A stretch of 63,895 nucleotides of DNA from Nemertoderma westbladi (Eukaryota; Xenacoelomorpha; Nemertodermatida; Nemertodermatidae). The stretch is from positions 1 to 63,895 of the forward strand of contig JAUCBJ010002602.1 of assembly GCA_032718475.1 (NCBI GenBank), written 5' to 3'. The position numbers and the translations under genes were made by a program. The notes below the pieces were generated by a model. That model did no database searches, had not been told where the DNA came from, and was given only the letters and a program-made list of their open reading frames with translations. Below are positions 45,310 to 55,586 of this stretch, one piece after another; positions within the stretch are counted from its first letter, which is position 1, and each line of letters opens with the position of its first letter.

Positions 45310-45680
45310 ATTGCTAAAATCCGGAACGTTTCGTATAAAATTAGTAGACATCTTCATCAAAAACACTAGGTAGGCCCACAAATTCATTATAATTACACAG
45401 AAATAACCTAAATTAATATAAAGAAAAATGTAAACAAATTTATAAATATTATACTAGTATAGTGAATGAATATCGTATGAATGAATACCGACTGAATACC
45501 GTATAGTACCTGTTCAACTGCATGTTCACGTATGGATGAGTGTCTAGGAGAGGCTGTTGGCTTTCCTGTTCGATGAGACTTCACCAAATGATATGATACA
45601 CATGTTTTGGATGAAGAATATGTAGGTAGGGCCTAAATTATTATATACGAAACGTTTCGGGTTTAAACAATTATGTTTTT
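45310..45680. mobile_element. Inverted-repeat element in crystallin intron 1
   Basis: GAACGTTTCGTATAA near 45322 and its inverse TTATATACGAAACGTTTC near 45640-45660 bound about 350 bp, with further inverse similarity inward (CTTCATCAAAAAC / GTTTTGGATGAAG). No ORF. Confidence 0.6.
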
Positions 45681-45706
45681 TCGATTTACATCCTTTATAC
45701 TTATAG

Positions 45707-45861
45707 GTGGATACTTTACGAAGATGATTTCCAGGGTACAACTGACATTCTAGAACCAGCTGACTATTTAACCAATCAACTGTCAACCTCTGAAACCATG
45801 AGCTCACTCAGAGCACTTCCAATGCATGGAATCATACTGTTTGACCAACCTGACTATAAAG
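45707..45861 (+). CDS. Crystallin-type protein, exon 2
   Basis: The acceptor TTATAG precedes 45707 and the donor AAAG/GTATCA follows 45861. It codes 51 full residues plus two split codons: the second Greek key (WILYEDDFQG with the aromatic-x4-F-x-G pattern) and the start of the third (LFDQPDYKG). Both splice phases agree with the neighbouring exons. Confidence 0.87.
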
Positions 45862-46385
45862 GTATCAGTACATCTAATCCATGTTCCATCTTTATAATAT
45901 TGTTGTAATTTAAAAAAATATTGGTTCTTATAGAACTAATATTTTGAAATAAGGACGTTTATTTTACCACCATGGGTTAAGGTTTCTATTGTAGCACATA
46001 AAATAATCAGTAGACAGGACCCAAGTATACTGGGATAAGTTAAGGAGGATATTAAAACATGAAATATATATCATAAAGTATAGAAATGGCAAATGAAATT
46101 AAAATGATCGAATTTAAAATAGAGTTACTTAAGTTTTGGCGTGGTCCAGTGCATATAAATATAGTGCACGTTTAAAGGTTGACACAGAGGTTGGAATTCC
46201 GGTACAGGTTGTGGCGTGATCCTTGTCTGACGCCTGGCCGCTACACAAAAGGCAGACGCACGTAGGCGTAGCTCTCCAACAGTTTCTACTCCGACAAATC
46301 TTGTGATGAGATCCATTGGAGAGATACTAATCTGCCACCACGGCGGAATTTCATTGCTTTTGTTTTAGACTTGTTTTCTCTTTAC

Positions 46386-46470
46386 AGTTTCAAGTTTATC
46401 TAGACTGGCCTGGAGCTCTTCGGTGGAATTCCCGTGATAGCAACATCATCTGCATACATGAACATTAGAC
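46386..46470 (-). pseudogene. Short RT relic (YADD) in crystallin intron 2
   Basis: About 28 codons on the minus strand read MFMYADDVAITG and continue with LDKLET-like residues after a frame break. This is the catalytic-motif region of a non-LTR reverse transcriptase. The intronic DNA at 46130-46330 just upstream may belong to the same decayed element. Confidence 0.5.
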
Positions 46471-46664
46471 AGCTGGTTGCTAATATTATAGTGGGGACTA
46501 TAGATTATAGAACTAATAATTATTAAAAATTATTTACTTAAGTATTACTTTATTATTAAAAATTAATTACTAAAAATTATAGAACTAATATTTTAATAAG
46601 AACTTATCAATTTCACCAACTTGAGTGATTTAGAAAAATATATTATAATCTATTATTATTTTAG

Positions 46665-46815
46665 GAAACACTGTGGTATCATGCAACAGTCCTCAAGACA
46701 AAGTTGATGGGGAGGCATTTACCAGGTGTAGCATTCCAAACCTTGATGTCTACCAGTTTAACAACGTTACAAAATCTCTAGTTGTTACAGGGATATTTCC
46801 ATGGATAGCATACAG
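46665..46815 (+). CDS. Crystallin-type protein, exon 3
   Basis: The acceptor TATTTTAG precedes 46665. It completes the third Greek key (NTVVSCN..., VYQFNNVTKSLVVTG) and begins the fourth (WIAYR). The end at 46815 uses a weak donor, CAG/GTTATA. Without splicing the frame runs 11 more codons to a TGA. The fourth motif should continue in a further exon, which I do not find in the window: 46873 onward is transposon. So the gene is either continued past 63.9 kb or was cut short by the insertion. Confidence 0.8.
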
Positions 46816-46946
46816 GTTATATTATTCAGTATTCCTTATATTTTGAACTATCCAATATACCAATAATACCGGTTAGTCGGGATGTCTCCGGGCAGTGGAG
46901 ACTGGAGAGTTAGTACGGCGGTTGGAGAGATCAACAGTGGACCCAC

Positions 46947-47423
46947 TCAGGGCCTCGTACCTGTTGTGAAGCGAAATGTTTGGGTTAATATATTCTCTGT
47001 CTCTCTCATCTTCTCTCCGGTTTGGTGGGACTGAGGTAGTTGTTTCATGGCACGGGAGGAATGAGTTCTATTGTCCCAGATAGTTGATGACGAATCTTTG
47101 GAAATTGCCGTGTTGTTCCATTTTGATTTGATGGGGTTCGTAATATGTTCGTTGCAAGCGACATTATTTGCTGAATAATTTTGGGACACTCGGTTTGATA
47201 TCTCTGTTGGTTTGTCATCGGAATCGCCACTGGAAGAAACTGAATCAATAACTATCAAATTATCTGGATCTTCGCTCCAGTCGTCGAGACTGATGGGAGG
47301 TCCTTCATCTGAGCGAACAGATATGAAATAGTTCTTGTATGGAACTGATACTTGTGAATAGGGTATACTTCCTGTTCCATTTGGTTGTGTTGTCAAGTTA
47401 TCGACTTTATGTTGTAGTACCAT
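46947..47423 (-). pseudogene. C-terminal segment of the C48 transposon ORF
   Basis: 158 open codons on the minus strand. Hydrophilic, rich in Ser, Asp, Asn and Thr, including a SSSGDSDD acidic patch. No known domain. By position it lies downstream of the protease once BEL-2 is set aside. Confidence 0.4.
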
Positions 47424-47700
47424 TCTATGGTGTCTCTCATGGTTCAGTTCATCCGTGATATTCCTTACCTTTTGTTTTAACTCATCATGGTATGTTTCAT
47501 TCTTGCAGATACGAGTTTGGAGAACCGCTATGGTATTAATGAAGTCTTACCGTAGCCTGTCCAAAGATGATGTGGAGTCCTCAGCTATGTTTAAATCCTT
47601 TTTTTAGGCGGCGTTTACAGCTGTCAGTGAAGCAATTGTCCTCTTTACATCTGTCCAGCTCGTATATATCAATAGCCATCTCCTTAGCAGAAGCTCTCGA

Positions 47701-48185
47701 TCATAGTTGTAGTGTGGCGCAGTTGATTGGGGTCATTAAGAATTTTACGTCATTTAATAGTTGCTCTCTCAAAAGATTTCGAAGATCAATTGGATACTGC
47801 GAGATTAATCTAATAGCATCTTGGCGTGGGTGCTGCACAATTTGGTGGAGAGGAGACCCATCCATGAGGTTGTTTAACTCTGGCCAATGACTTGAGTCAG
47901 ATAAATCCTTGTCACACACAAGAGAAAGAGTGGGTACCTTTGGCGATCCTATGGTCTCTCGTGATTGTGTTTGTTTGACATGGTTGAACGCAAGCGGGTT
48001 TGTGTCGGTATCAAGGCTGGGTGTTGAATTGGTATTTGTGTTTGCGGTAGTGTACTGATTAAGGGTGGTGGTTAACGGAGATGTAGAACTGAAGTGTTCG
48101 TATGGGTCATTGTATTTTACGCTGTTTAGTATGTTTAGTATCCACCTTCGGACAGGCACTGACCCCCCCTGTGTTGTTGGGCAGA
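47701..48185 (-). pseudogene. C48 transposon coding segment left of BEL-2
   Basis: Open on the minus strand from the BEL-2 boundary to 47701. It contains a Thr/Asn-rich stretch and then a helical segment (HWPELNNLMDG, then QHPRQDAIRLISQYPIDLRNLLREQL). The protease fragment to the right of BEL-2 runs into it after removal of one target copy, but in a different frame, so a frameshift or an intron separates them. Confidence 0.4.
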
Positions 48186-48451
48186 TGTCGTAAATATAAT
48201 GGGATAAGTGATATATGGTCACGTTATTGTATTACCGGTAGAATATATATAATCTGTATGTGATATCAAGATGTGGTTTTTAACTCGTACCATCATACTG
48301 CTGTACTGTCATATTCTGTAAGTGCTGTTGTTTCAACTGGAAGTGCATAAAAGTAATATTGTGGTTAATATATCAATCAAACTGTAAGCAATTATTGAGT
48401 CCAGCCTTTCTTTGCCAATAAACACAAACTTCCACTATACTATCCACAACA
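48186..48451 (+). repeat. BEL-2 5' LTR (266 bp)
   Basis: Starts TGTCGTAAATATAATGGG and ends CTATCCACAACA, with an AATAAA signal near the 3' side. Identical to 54453-54718. Confidence 0.96.
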
Positions 48452-48635
48452 TGGTGCCTGGACCCGGATTTACCGTTTAACTGATTTATTAACCGTCCGA
48501 CCGGTAAAAGAGTACCGGCTGACCGGTACCAATCTGCCAGCCACCAGCAGACCAGTAATATACCTACTTACTTACATGCTGACATGCAGTACATTGCTGT
48601 ACTGACGAGTGCGAGTTGGTTTGCAATATTTAACG

Positions 48636-49697
48636 ATGAGTAAACAGAACGGTAGCGATTTATCAAGTTTATGTCGTAGACGTAAGGGTCACCGTGGCAC
48701 GGCCAGACGATTGGCAAACGAACTAAACAATTTGATTGCAGGTGAGCCCAATACAGACGATATTTACGATAAATATACACAGTTACAAAACCAGCAAACC
48801 AAGCTCAACGCTATAGACGAGCAGATTGAATTTCTTATCGAAGACGAAGACGAATTGGCGGATGAAATAGATGGCGTATCCGAATTTAACGGAAGTTTCT
48901 CGAGAGTTTTACGAATTGCGGAACGAATGATGTCACCCTCTCCCCCTACTACTGTCTATAACGATGTATCAACTCCGCAATCGCATCCCCATCCATCCAC
49001 CCACATTCATACGCGTACCGGTTCCAATTACAGTCAAAAACTACCTATTCTCCAGTTACCACACTTTTCAGGTACAATATTGGAATGGCCCAACTTTTGA
49101 GATCGATTTCAAAACGCTGTGGACGACCGCACAGACTTAGCCGGAGCGAGTAAGTTTAGTTACCTGCAAGGCCAGTTAACGGGGGAGGCTCGACAACTGG
49201 TTAGTAATTTTCAACATACGAATGAAGATTATATCGAAGCGATCCGTTTACTCGAAGAAACATACGGTAAACCTGAGTTGATCTTACAAGCCCGAATGTT
49301 TGCAATCTTCGATATCGAAGAACCAAAGGCTACAGCTAAAGATTTATCCGCCTTTCGAGCTAAATACGAAGCACACATTCGAGGAATAAAAAACCTTGGG
49401 GCGGACGTTGACCAATCTGGATATGTTTACGCTGCTTTGTTACTGCGTAAACTTCCTCCCAAGATCAGAAATAACATTAACCGCGCTGCGAGATCAACTA
49501 CATGGAAGCTAGAAGAGTTGCGAATAGCGTTGCAACAGGAGATAGAACAGCTCCGCGCGATAGAAGAAGAACTGTCACTTCCATCTGCGAGTTCAAAGCA
49601 ACGTCTAGAATCCAAACCTAGAAACGAAACGAATTATAGTCGGGACGTAACGACAGCTCATTTTATACCGCCACTCCCAATCCGCGTTACGAGATGA
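48636..49697 (+). pseudogene. BEL-2 Gag, interrupted by TGA and a frame change
   Basis: ATG at 48636. The first part (about 155 codons) has a helical, acidic region and ends WPNF-TGA at 49098. The same frame resumes at once (DRFQNAVDDRTD) through the BEL Gag domain to 49697. In other BEL elements the interrupted site is typically a Trp in a WPxFWD-like sequence, so a TGG to TGA change is likely. The frame stops at 49695-49697, where the next ORF begins in another frame with an ATGA overlap. The zinc knuckles are in that second ORF. Confidence 0.8.
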
Positions 49698-52600
49698 AAT
49701 GTTTTCTTTGCGATGGTCCTCACTCCATAATGAGTTGCGATAAATATACATTACCAGATAGTAAAAATACGAGAGCGAGGGAATTACGTTTATGTATAAA
49801 TTGTATGCGACCGGGTCATCGAGTTACCCAATGCCACAACCGAGAACGATGTCGAATTTGTCGACGACGTCACCATACATCTTTACACTACGATAATCCT
49901 AAATCTCCCTCGACTCCGTCAGAAACAGAAACTCAATCGCCAACACCCATGCCCAAACCACGTTCCGCAGTTCCACACGGAGGATCCACCAAAGCACCGT
50001 CATCATCTACCAACATTTGCACAACTTTGGCCCACCCACATAGCGAAGCAACGATTCTCCCGACAGCGATTGCGTCTATTATTAAAGAAGACAATTCGTT
50101 ACACGAAGTCCGTACATTATTAGATCCTGGATCTCAACGGACTTTTATCCTACGGAGTGTAGCTGATAAGTTATGTCTCCCGATAATTCGCGAAATTTCT
50201 TTATCGATTGATGGCTTTACAAAGCTAGGCGTCCCTCAACGATATGATGTGGTTGAATTCTATATTTCCACGGATACCGGTACAGAGCGCCTAGAAGCCG
50301 CAGTAACCGATTGGTTCCCGGCTCGATTGTCGATGCCGGGTCGTAACGAAGTCATAGAGAAACTCTTATTCCGAGGATTTAAACTCGCAGATCCTGTTCT
50401 AGAACCAAACGCAGTTTTATTTTCATTGTTGATTGGGTCGGACCAATGTTGGAACTTTATCTCAGTTTCTCATACAGAAGAAGGAGTAAACCTCATCCCT
50501 TCGAAGTTTGGCGACCTGGTAGCCGGTCGTATAAATAATGCTCATAGTAGCATTGCATCTACAAACATAGAAACAGAAACTATTACTACTCTATTTATCG
50601 GATCGAGTGACGAGTTTTCTGAGAGCAGTAACGATCTGTTACCGCGTTTATGGGAGTTGGATTCCATTGGAATAAACGTAACAGCCGAAGATGAAATCGA
50701 TAAAGCCATAATTACCGAATTCCAGAATAATATTCGTCTAATTGACGGCAGGTATTCAACGCAGTTACCATGGAAACCCGATCACCCACCTCTACCAATC
50801 AATTATGGGGTAGCAAAGAGTCGATTAGATTCACTAGTGCGCCGTTTAGTGAAAGAACCCCAATTATTAAATCACTATGGTAAAATTATAGCAGAGCAGT
50901 TAGAGCGAGATTTTATTGAACGCGTTGATTCTACCCATGATAATAATTTTTATTATTGTGAATCTAATTCCTCTAGTAATATTCATTATCTAGCACACCA
51001 CGCTGTTATGAACCCGGGGTCGACTACAACGCCTATACGCGTTGTATACGACTGTTCATTTCGATCAAGACCTGGTAAACCAAGTCTTAATGACTGTTTA
51101 TATTCCGGACCATATTTAGGAGAGGAATTAGGTTCTTTGTTATGTAGTTTCCGTATAAATCGTTGGGTCGCAATTGCCGATATTGAAAAAGCATTTTTGC
51201 AAATTAATCTCGATCCTATTGACCGAGATGTAACAAGATTTCTTTGGTTCAAAGACCCAAACGATATATACAGTGGTTCACAAACATACCGATTTAAAGT
51301 AGTTTTATTTGGTGCAACATCAAGTCAATTTTTGCTGAACGCAACATTACACCACCACCTTCAAAGTTATGATGACTCATCGAAATTAGCCAATTGGGCT
51401 ACCATAATATTACGAAATTTGTACATCGATAACTTACAAGGTGGTGCGAAATCTGAATTAGAATTGATTGAATTTTATGGTGCTAGTTGTAAGATATTAG
51501 CCGCCGGTGGTTTCCCGTTACGTAAATGGGTGACTAACTCACCCAAACTTCAAGATATTATTTCTAATAGCGCTAATGGCCCTAAAATTACTAAAACATG
51601 CTACAATATTTTAGGTATGGAATGGAACGTTGAATTAGATGAACTATGTTTCCCTAATCGTACAATTGTATTATCAGATTGTGATAATATTACTAAACGC
51701 TTTGCAATTAGCGCGTTATCAAGAGTATATGACCCTTGCGGATTTTTAATGCCTGTTGTTATTAGAACTAGGATGTTTGTGCAGTTGCTATGGAAACTAG
51801 GTTGCGATTGGAACGGTATTTTACCGAGTGATATGATTCCAATTCTACACGAAATAATCTCAGATTTAAATTTGTGCATTAAATTTTCAGTACCACGACA
51901 ATTACCTATAAGTACTGCAAGTAATTGTGAATTACATGTATTTTGTGACGCTTCAACCAAAGCCTATGGCGCTGTTGTGTATTTGGTCGATTGTGGAAAG
52001 TCATTTATTATATTTTCTAAAGCCCGAGTAACTCCAATAAATAAAAAACCCTCAATACCACAGTTGGAACTCACTGCTATTACTATAGGTGCCCGAATTG
52101 TAACATTTATTAAAAATTCATACAGTACAGAATTAAAAATTGAAAATCTTCACCTATGGTCAGATAATAAAATAGCTATATGTTGGGTACAGCATGAAAA
52201 ATGTGAAAAACCATACGTTAGAAACCGAGTCAAAGAAATTAAGAAATTGTTACCAACTGTTGAGTTACACTATGTCCCAACCAATGACAACCCAGCCGAC
52301 CTCATTTCACGAGGAGTGTCAGCCAAAGTATTCTTATCCAGTGATTTATGGCGCCATGGTCCACCGTGGTTGCCAATACCAACTACTTGGCCTAATGAAT
52401 CGTGTGTAGTTAATTCAATTCATAACGAATTAACTGACATTAAAGATAACATTACATGCAGTGATATAGAACCCAATGACGTCATTACGTCCTCTGTGAA
52501 CCCTATAAGTATTAATGAACCTGTACCTAACGAAGCCAACCTACTTATATCGAAGTACAACCGATTTCAGCGTCTTATTAATGTTACTGCGTGGGTATTT

Positions 52601-54283
52601 AAATTTATTAATTCATTGAAATCCCGGCTTTGTAGTAACCAAAAGGTTAGACAAACCCAGCAACCAAAACTTCGAGATTATAGTCTACACCCACTACTTA
52701 ACGTATATGACATAAAGGTAGCTGAGTCTTGGCTTATACGCAGCATCCAACGTTCAAGTTATCCAGTTGAATACGAATATTTGACTTGTCTTGAGAATTC
52801 TAAGAAAGGGAGAGTCCCACATTTAGTTCGTCAACTAAATTTAAGTATAGTCGATGGCATAATTCGTTGCCGTGGCCGCATTGATAACGCTAACTTACCT
52901 TGGGAAACGAAGCAACCAATATTGTTACCACCCCAACATGCGTTTACATCATTAATAATCATCGACACCCATGAGAGAATGCATGGAGGCATTGCTAACA
53001 CTATTGTTGAGCTACGCCAGCGCTGGTGGATACCTCGTATCCGTCAGCGAGTTTCGACTACAATTCGTAAATGCATTATATGTAATAAAATACAAGGTAA
53101 ACCATACACCGCACCCCCACCACCCCCACTACCGAAAGTTAGAGTGGAATTTTCGAGACCATTTATTGTCTGTGGCGTAGACTACACTGGTAGTTTACTC
53201 ATACAAGTTGATGATATAACAAGAAGTAAAGCCTATATAGCATTGTTTACATGTCCCGCAACTAGAGCCGTCCACCTAGAGATTGTCCTAGACAACACTG
53301 TTGATAGTTTTCTTAATGCTCTACGTAGATTTGTAGCTCGTAGAGGCCGTCCAAAACGTATTATCAGCGATAACGCTACAACTTTCGTAGCCGCCAAAGA
53401 ATTCCTTGAAGAACTAGTCAATAGTGATAAAATTAAGAGATTTTTATTGTATTGGCATATCGATTGGGTCAACATACCAGTTGGCGCCCCTTGGTTTGGA
53501 GGGTTTTATGAAAGATTAATCGGTCTCTCGAAGAACATCTTCAAGAAAGTTATAGGTCGCCGTATTCTAACCTTAGAAGAACTCCAAACTGTCGTTGTAG
53601 AAATAGAAGCTTTCATGAACGACCGCCCCTTGACTTACATTACATCAGATAACCGAGACCCTGAACCCATAACCCCATCCCTTCTCATTTGTGGTTATCG
53701 ATTCACTAGTATGAATGATTCCGTATTAGAATCCATTGATGATATTCGCAATGACCCCGACGCTGAAGAAGACGGCTCGATCCTTGTAAAACGGCAGAAC
53801 GAGTTACAAAGTCTCCTTAGTACAGTTTGGGTGCGATGGCGTAAAGAATACATTACAGCACTTCGTGAATATCATCGATGGAACACTCGTCAAACAGGCA
53901 ACAAAACCCCTTCCGTAGGTGCCGTAGTCCTTATCAAACCTATCAATGACAACATTCCCCGAATGCAGTGGCCAATGGGAATCATTACAGAACTCCATCC
54001 TGGTTTAGATGGTCATGTCCGACACGTATCATTAAAGACGAAAAATGGTTATACAAGACGTGCTATTAAGAAACTGTGCCCTTTAGAATGCACTCGTAAG
54101 ATCCCTATTGACATTAATAATATAAATACTAACCACATCACACCTATTGATGACACCAACGATAAAAATACAATAGTTATTCGTCCGAGTGCACGCCAAT
54201 CAGCAATGCAAGCGAATCAAAAAATAACAAAATACTTTGAATCGAGTGAGAGTGAAAATGATTGGGAAAATGAAAGTATGTAA
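49694..54283 (+). CDS. BEL/Pao Pol (zinc knuckles, PR, RT, RNase H, IN)
   Basis: 1529 codons from the ATG at 49694, which overlaps the Gag stop as ATGA. In order: knuckles CFLCDGPHSIMSC and CINCMRPGHRVTQC (residues 3-55); retropepsin with LLDPGSQRTFI (Asp144; the usual D-S/T-G reads DPG); reverse transcriptase with ADIEKAFLQI and LYIDN (577-580, a BEL-type variant of YVDD); RNase H (CDAST, ELTAI, WSDNK); YVPTNDNPADLISRG; an HHCC finger; an integrase core D1163, D1226, E1273; and a C-terminal DUF5641-like domain. The DPG change would be expected to weaken the protease. Otherwise it looks functional. Confidence 0.93.
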   Translation: MKCFLCDGPHSIMSCDKYTLPDSKNTRARELRLCINCMRPGHRVTQCHNRERCRICRRRHHTSLHYDNPKSPSTPSETETQSPTPMPKPRSAVPHGGSTKAPSSSTNICTTLAHPHSEATILPTAIASIIKEDNSLHEVRTLLDPGSQRTFILRSVADKLCLPIIREISLSIDGFTKLGVPQRYDVVEFYISTDTGTERLEAAVTDWFPARLSMPGRNEVIEKLLFRGFKLADPVLEPNAVLFSLLIGSDQCWNFISVSHTEEGVNLIPSKFGDLVAGRINNAHSSIASTNIETETITTLFIGSSDEFSESSNDLLPRLWELDSIGINVTAEDEIDKAIITEFQNNIRLIDGRYSTQLPWKPDHPPLPINYGVAKSRLDSLVRRLVKEPQLLNHYGKIIAEQLERDFIERVDSTHDNNFYYCESNSSSNIHYLAHHAVMNPGSTTTPIRVVYDCSFRSRPGKPSLNDCLYSGPYLGEELGSLLCSFRINRWVAIADIEKAFLQINLDPIDRDVTRFLWFKDPNDIYSGSQTYRFKVVLFGATSSQFLLNATLHHHLQSYDDSSKLANWATIILRNLYIDNLQGGAKSELELIEFYGASCKILAAGGFPLRKWVTNSPKLQDIISNSANGPKITKTCYNILGMEWNVELDELCFPNRTIVLSDCDNITKRFAISALSRVYDPCGFLMPVVIRTRMFVQLLWKLGCDWNGILPSDMIPILHEIISDLNLCIKFSVPRQLPISTASNCELHVFCDASTKAYGAVVYLVDCGKSFIIFSKARVTPINKKPSIPQLELTAITIGARIVTFIKNSYSTELKIENLHLWSDNKIAICWVQHEKCEKPYVRNRVKEIKKLLPTVELHYVPTNDNPADLISRGVSAKVFLSSDLWRHGPPWLPIPTTWPNESCVVNSIHNELTDIKDNITCSDIEPNDVITSSVNPISINEPVPNEANLLISKYNRFQRLINVTAWVFKFINSLKSRLCSNQKVRQTQQPKLRDYSLHPLLNVYDIKVAESWLIRSIQRSSYPVEYEYLTCLENSKKGRVPHLVRQLNLSIVDGIIRCRGRIDNANLPWETKQPILLPPQHAFTSLIIIDTHERMHGGIANTIVELRQRWWIPRIRQRVSTTIRKCIICNKIQGKPYTAPPPPPLPKVRVEFSRPFIVCGVDYTGSLLIQVDDITRSKAYIALFTCPATRAVHLEIVLDNTVDSFLNALRRFVARRGRPKRIISDNATTFVAAKEFLEELVNSDKIKRFLLYWHIDWVNIPVGAPWFGGFYERLIGLSKNIFKKVIGRRILTLEELQTVVVEIEAFMNDRPLTYITSDNRDPEPITPSLLICGYRFTSMNDSVLESIDDIRNDPDAEEDGSILVKRQNELQSLLSTVWVRWRKEYITALREYHRWNTRQTGNKTPSVGAVVLIKPINDNIPRMQWPMGIITELHPGLDGHVRHVSLKTKNGYTRRAIKKLCPLECTRKIPIDINNINTNHITPIDDTNDKNTIVIRPSARQSAMQANQKITKYFESSESENDWENESM

Positions 54284-54452
54284 ATTAGTTTGTTTTATAA
54301 ACCGAAAGTAATAGGAATAATGTTTTATATTAATGTGTACAGTAGTTTATTTACGTTATAACTGTGCGTTAATTTGCGAATAATTAATTTAGCCGCTTTA
54401 TTTTTGTGTGATTTACATTTATTTTGTCTTTCGCCAACTGGCCGGCGGAGCA

Positions 54453-54718
54453 TGTCGTAAATATAATGGGATAAGTGATATATGGTCACGTTATTGTATT
54501 ACCGGTAGAATATATATAATCTGTATGTGATATCAAGATGTGGTTTTTAACTCGTACCATCATACTGCTGTACTGTCATATTCTGTAAGTGCTGTTGTTT
54601 CAACTGGAAGTGCATAAAAGTAATATTGTGGTTAATATATCAATCAAACTGTAAGCAATTATTGAGTCCAGCCTTTCTTTGCCAATAAACACAAACTTCC
54701 ACTATACTATCCACAACA
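54453..54718 (+). repeat. BEL-2 3' LTR (266 bp)
   Basis: Identical by eye to the 5' LTR. Preceded by GGCCGGCGGAGCA, a weak polypurine tract. Confidence 0.96.
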
Positions 54719-55202
54719 GCAGATAAGATTTGCCATGTGTGATGGCAGATGCGTATTGACAAACAAATGCGCCACAGTCATATGCGTTGTCTTGTAAAGA
54801 AAATGTGTGATATGTCATCGAGTCTGTGCATTTCCAGGGTGTTAATTCGGTGAGAGCAGGGTCAACTTTTTTATAGTAATGGTCCATAAGATTGAGGAGT
54901 GAGCCCATTCTTCTGGTGACATCATTTGGTTTGGTGTTCCCGAGTGGACACAATTTGTATACAGATCGGTGTTCAGTATCCACGATGTGAATGATATGGT
55001 GGGAGCTTGAGCATTGTGGAATCAGGATATATTTTACAGGCATTAACCTAGTAGGTAGACTTAGCATATAACTTCTTGCGATGTATTTTGCTGCTTCAAC
55101 TCTATTGTAGTTTCGATATGCTAGCTTTTGTGTTAATTTGTCACTCACCCACGCGATGTTGTCCATGTTGCGCTCGAGTATCCAACAGAATGCGTTTATC
55201 AC
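54719..55202 (-). pseudogene. ULP1/C48-type cysteine protease, cut by BEL-2
   Basis: The minus-strand ORF has the C48 signature FSLQDNAYDCGAFVCQYA, with the Gln of the oxyanion hole and the catalytic Cys at about residue 143 (54776-54774). Upstream is YILIPQCSSSHH, matching the strand before the catalytic His. The catalytic Asp expected about 15 residues later (family pattern YDS) is not visible; the segment reads VYKLCPLG. ULP1-type enzymes cleave ubiquitin-like modifiers or, in transposons, an unknown substrate. The coding frame is ended by BEL-2 a few codons past 54723. A linker ORF (55219-55566) precedes it on the same strand in another frame. Confidence 0.7.
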
Positions 55203-55218
55203 ACCGTTTGTAATTGAA

Positions 55219-55566
55219 TTATTTCCGTTCAGTGATTGTGTGTCTATAGTAGTTGGCTGTGATATTCCATAATAATAGTCCTTCAGTGTCAGACTTGTGT
55301 ATCTTTGCCGCTATTGTGTTTAATTCGTCATTAAGTGTAGAGGTTGATTGTTGCTTAACGTCTTTGCTCACATTGGTTTTGATCTCAACGACTGAGGAGT
55401 TGAGATCATCAGACCAGATTTCACCTACTTCACTGTATATATTCACAGTATATAACTGTATAACTTTTGCTTCGCTACTTGAAGCAGTTGGGTTTTCTTG
55501 GTTATTTCTTTCGGTACTTTTGCACTTTCTTCCTACCCATGTGCCATTCTCCTGTAAGTCATACAT
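55219..55566 (-). pseudogene. Linker ORF before the C48 protease
   Basis: 115 open codons on the minus strand between the Ser/Thr-rich ORF and the protease. Hydrophilic, with no known motif. Probably part of the same coding unit, with frame changes or introns between pieces. Confidence 0.35.
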
Positions 55567-55586
55567 TCACACTATCATTCCCACAT

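Larger units (their letters stand above)
48186..54718 (+). mobile_element. BEL/Pao retrotransposon (BEL-2), identical LTRs
   Basis: LTRs of 266 bp (48186-48451, 54453-54718) are identical by eye and run TG...CA. The target duplication GCAGA lies at 48181-48185 and 54719-54723. The primer-binding site TGGTGCCTGGACCCGG starts at 48452, immediately after the 5' LTR. Gag is interrupted (one TGA and a frame change) but the Pol frame is intact. It inserted into the C48-protease transposon and is therefore younger than it. Confidence 0.95.
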
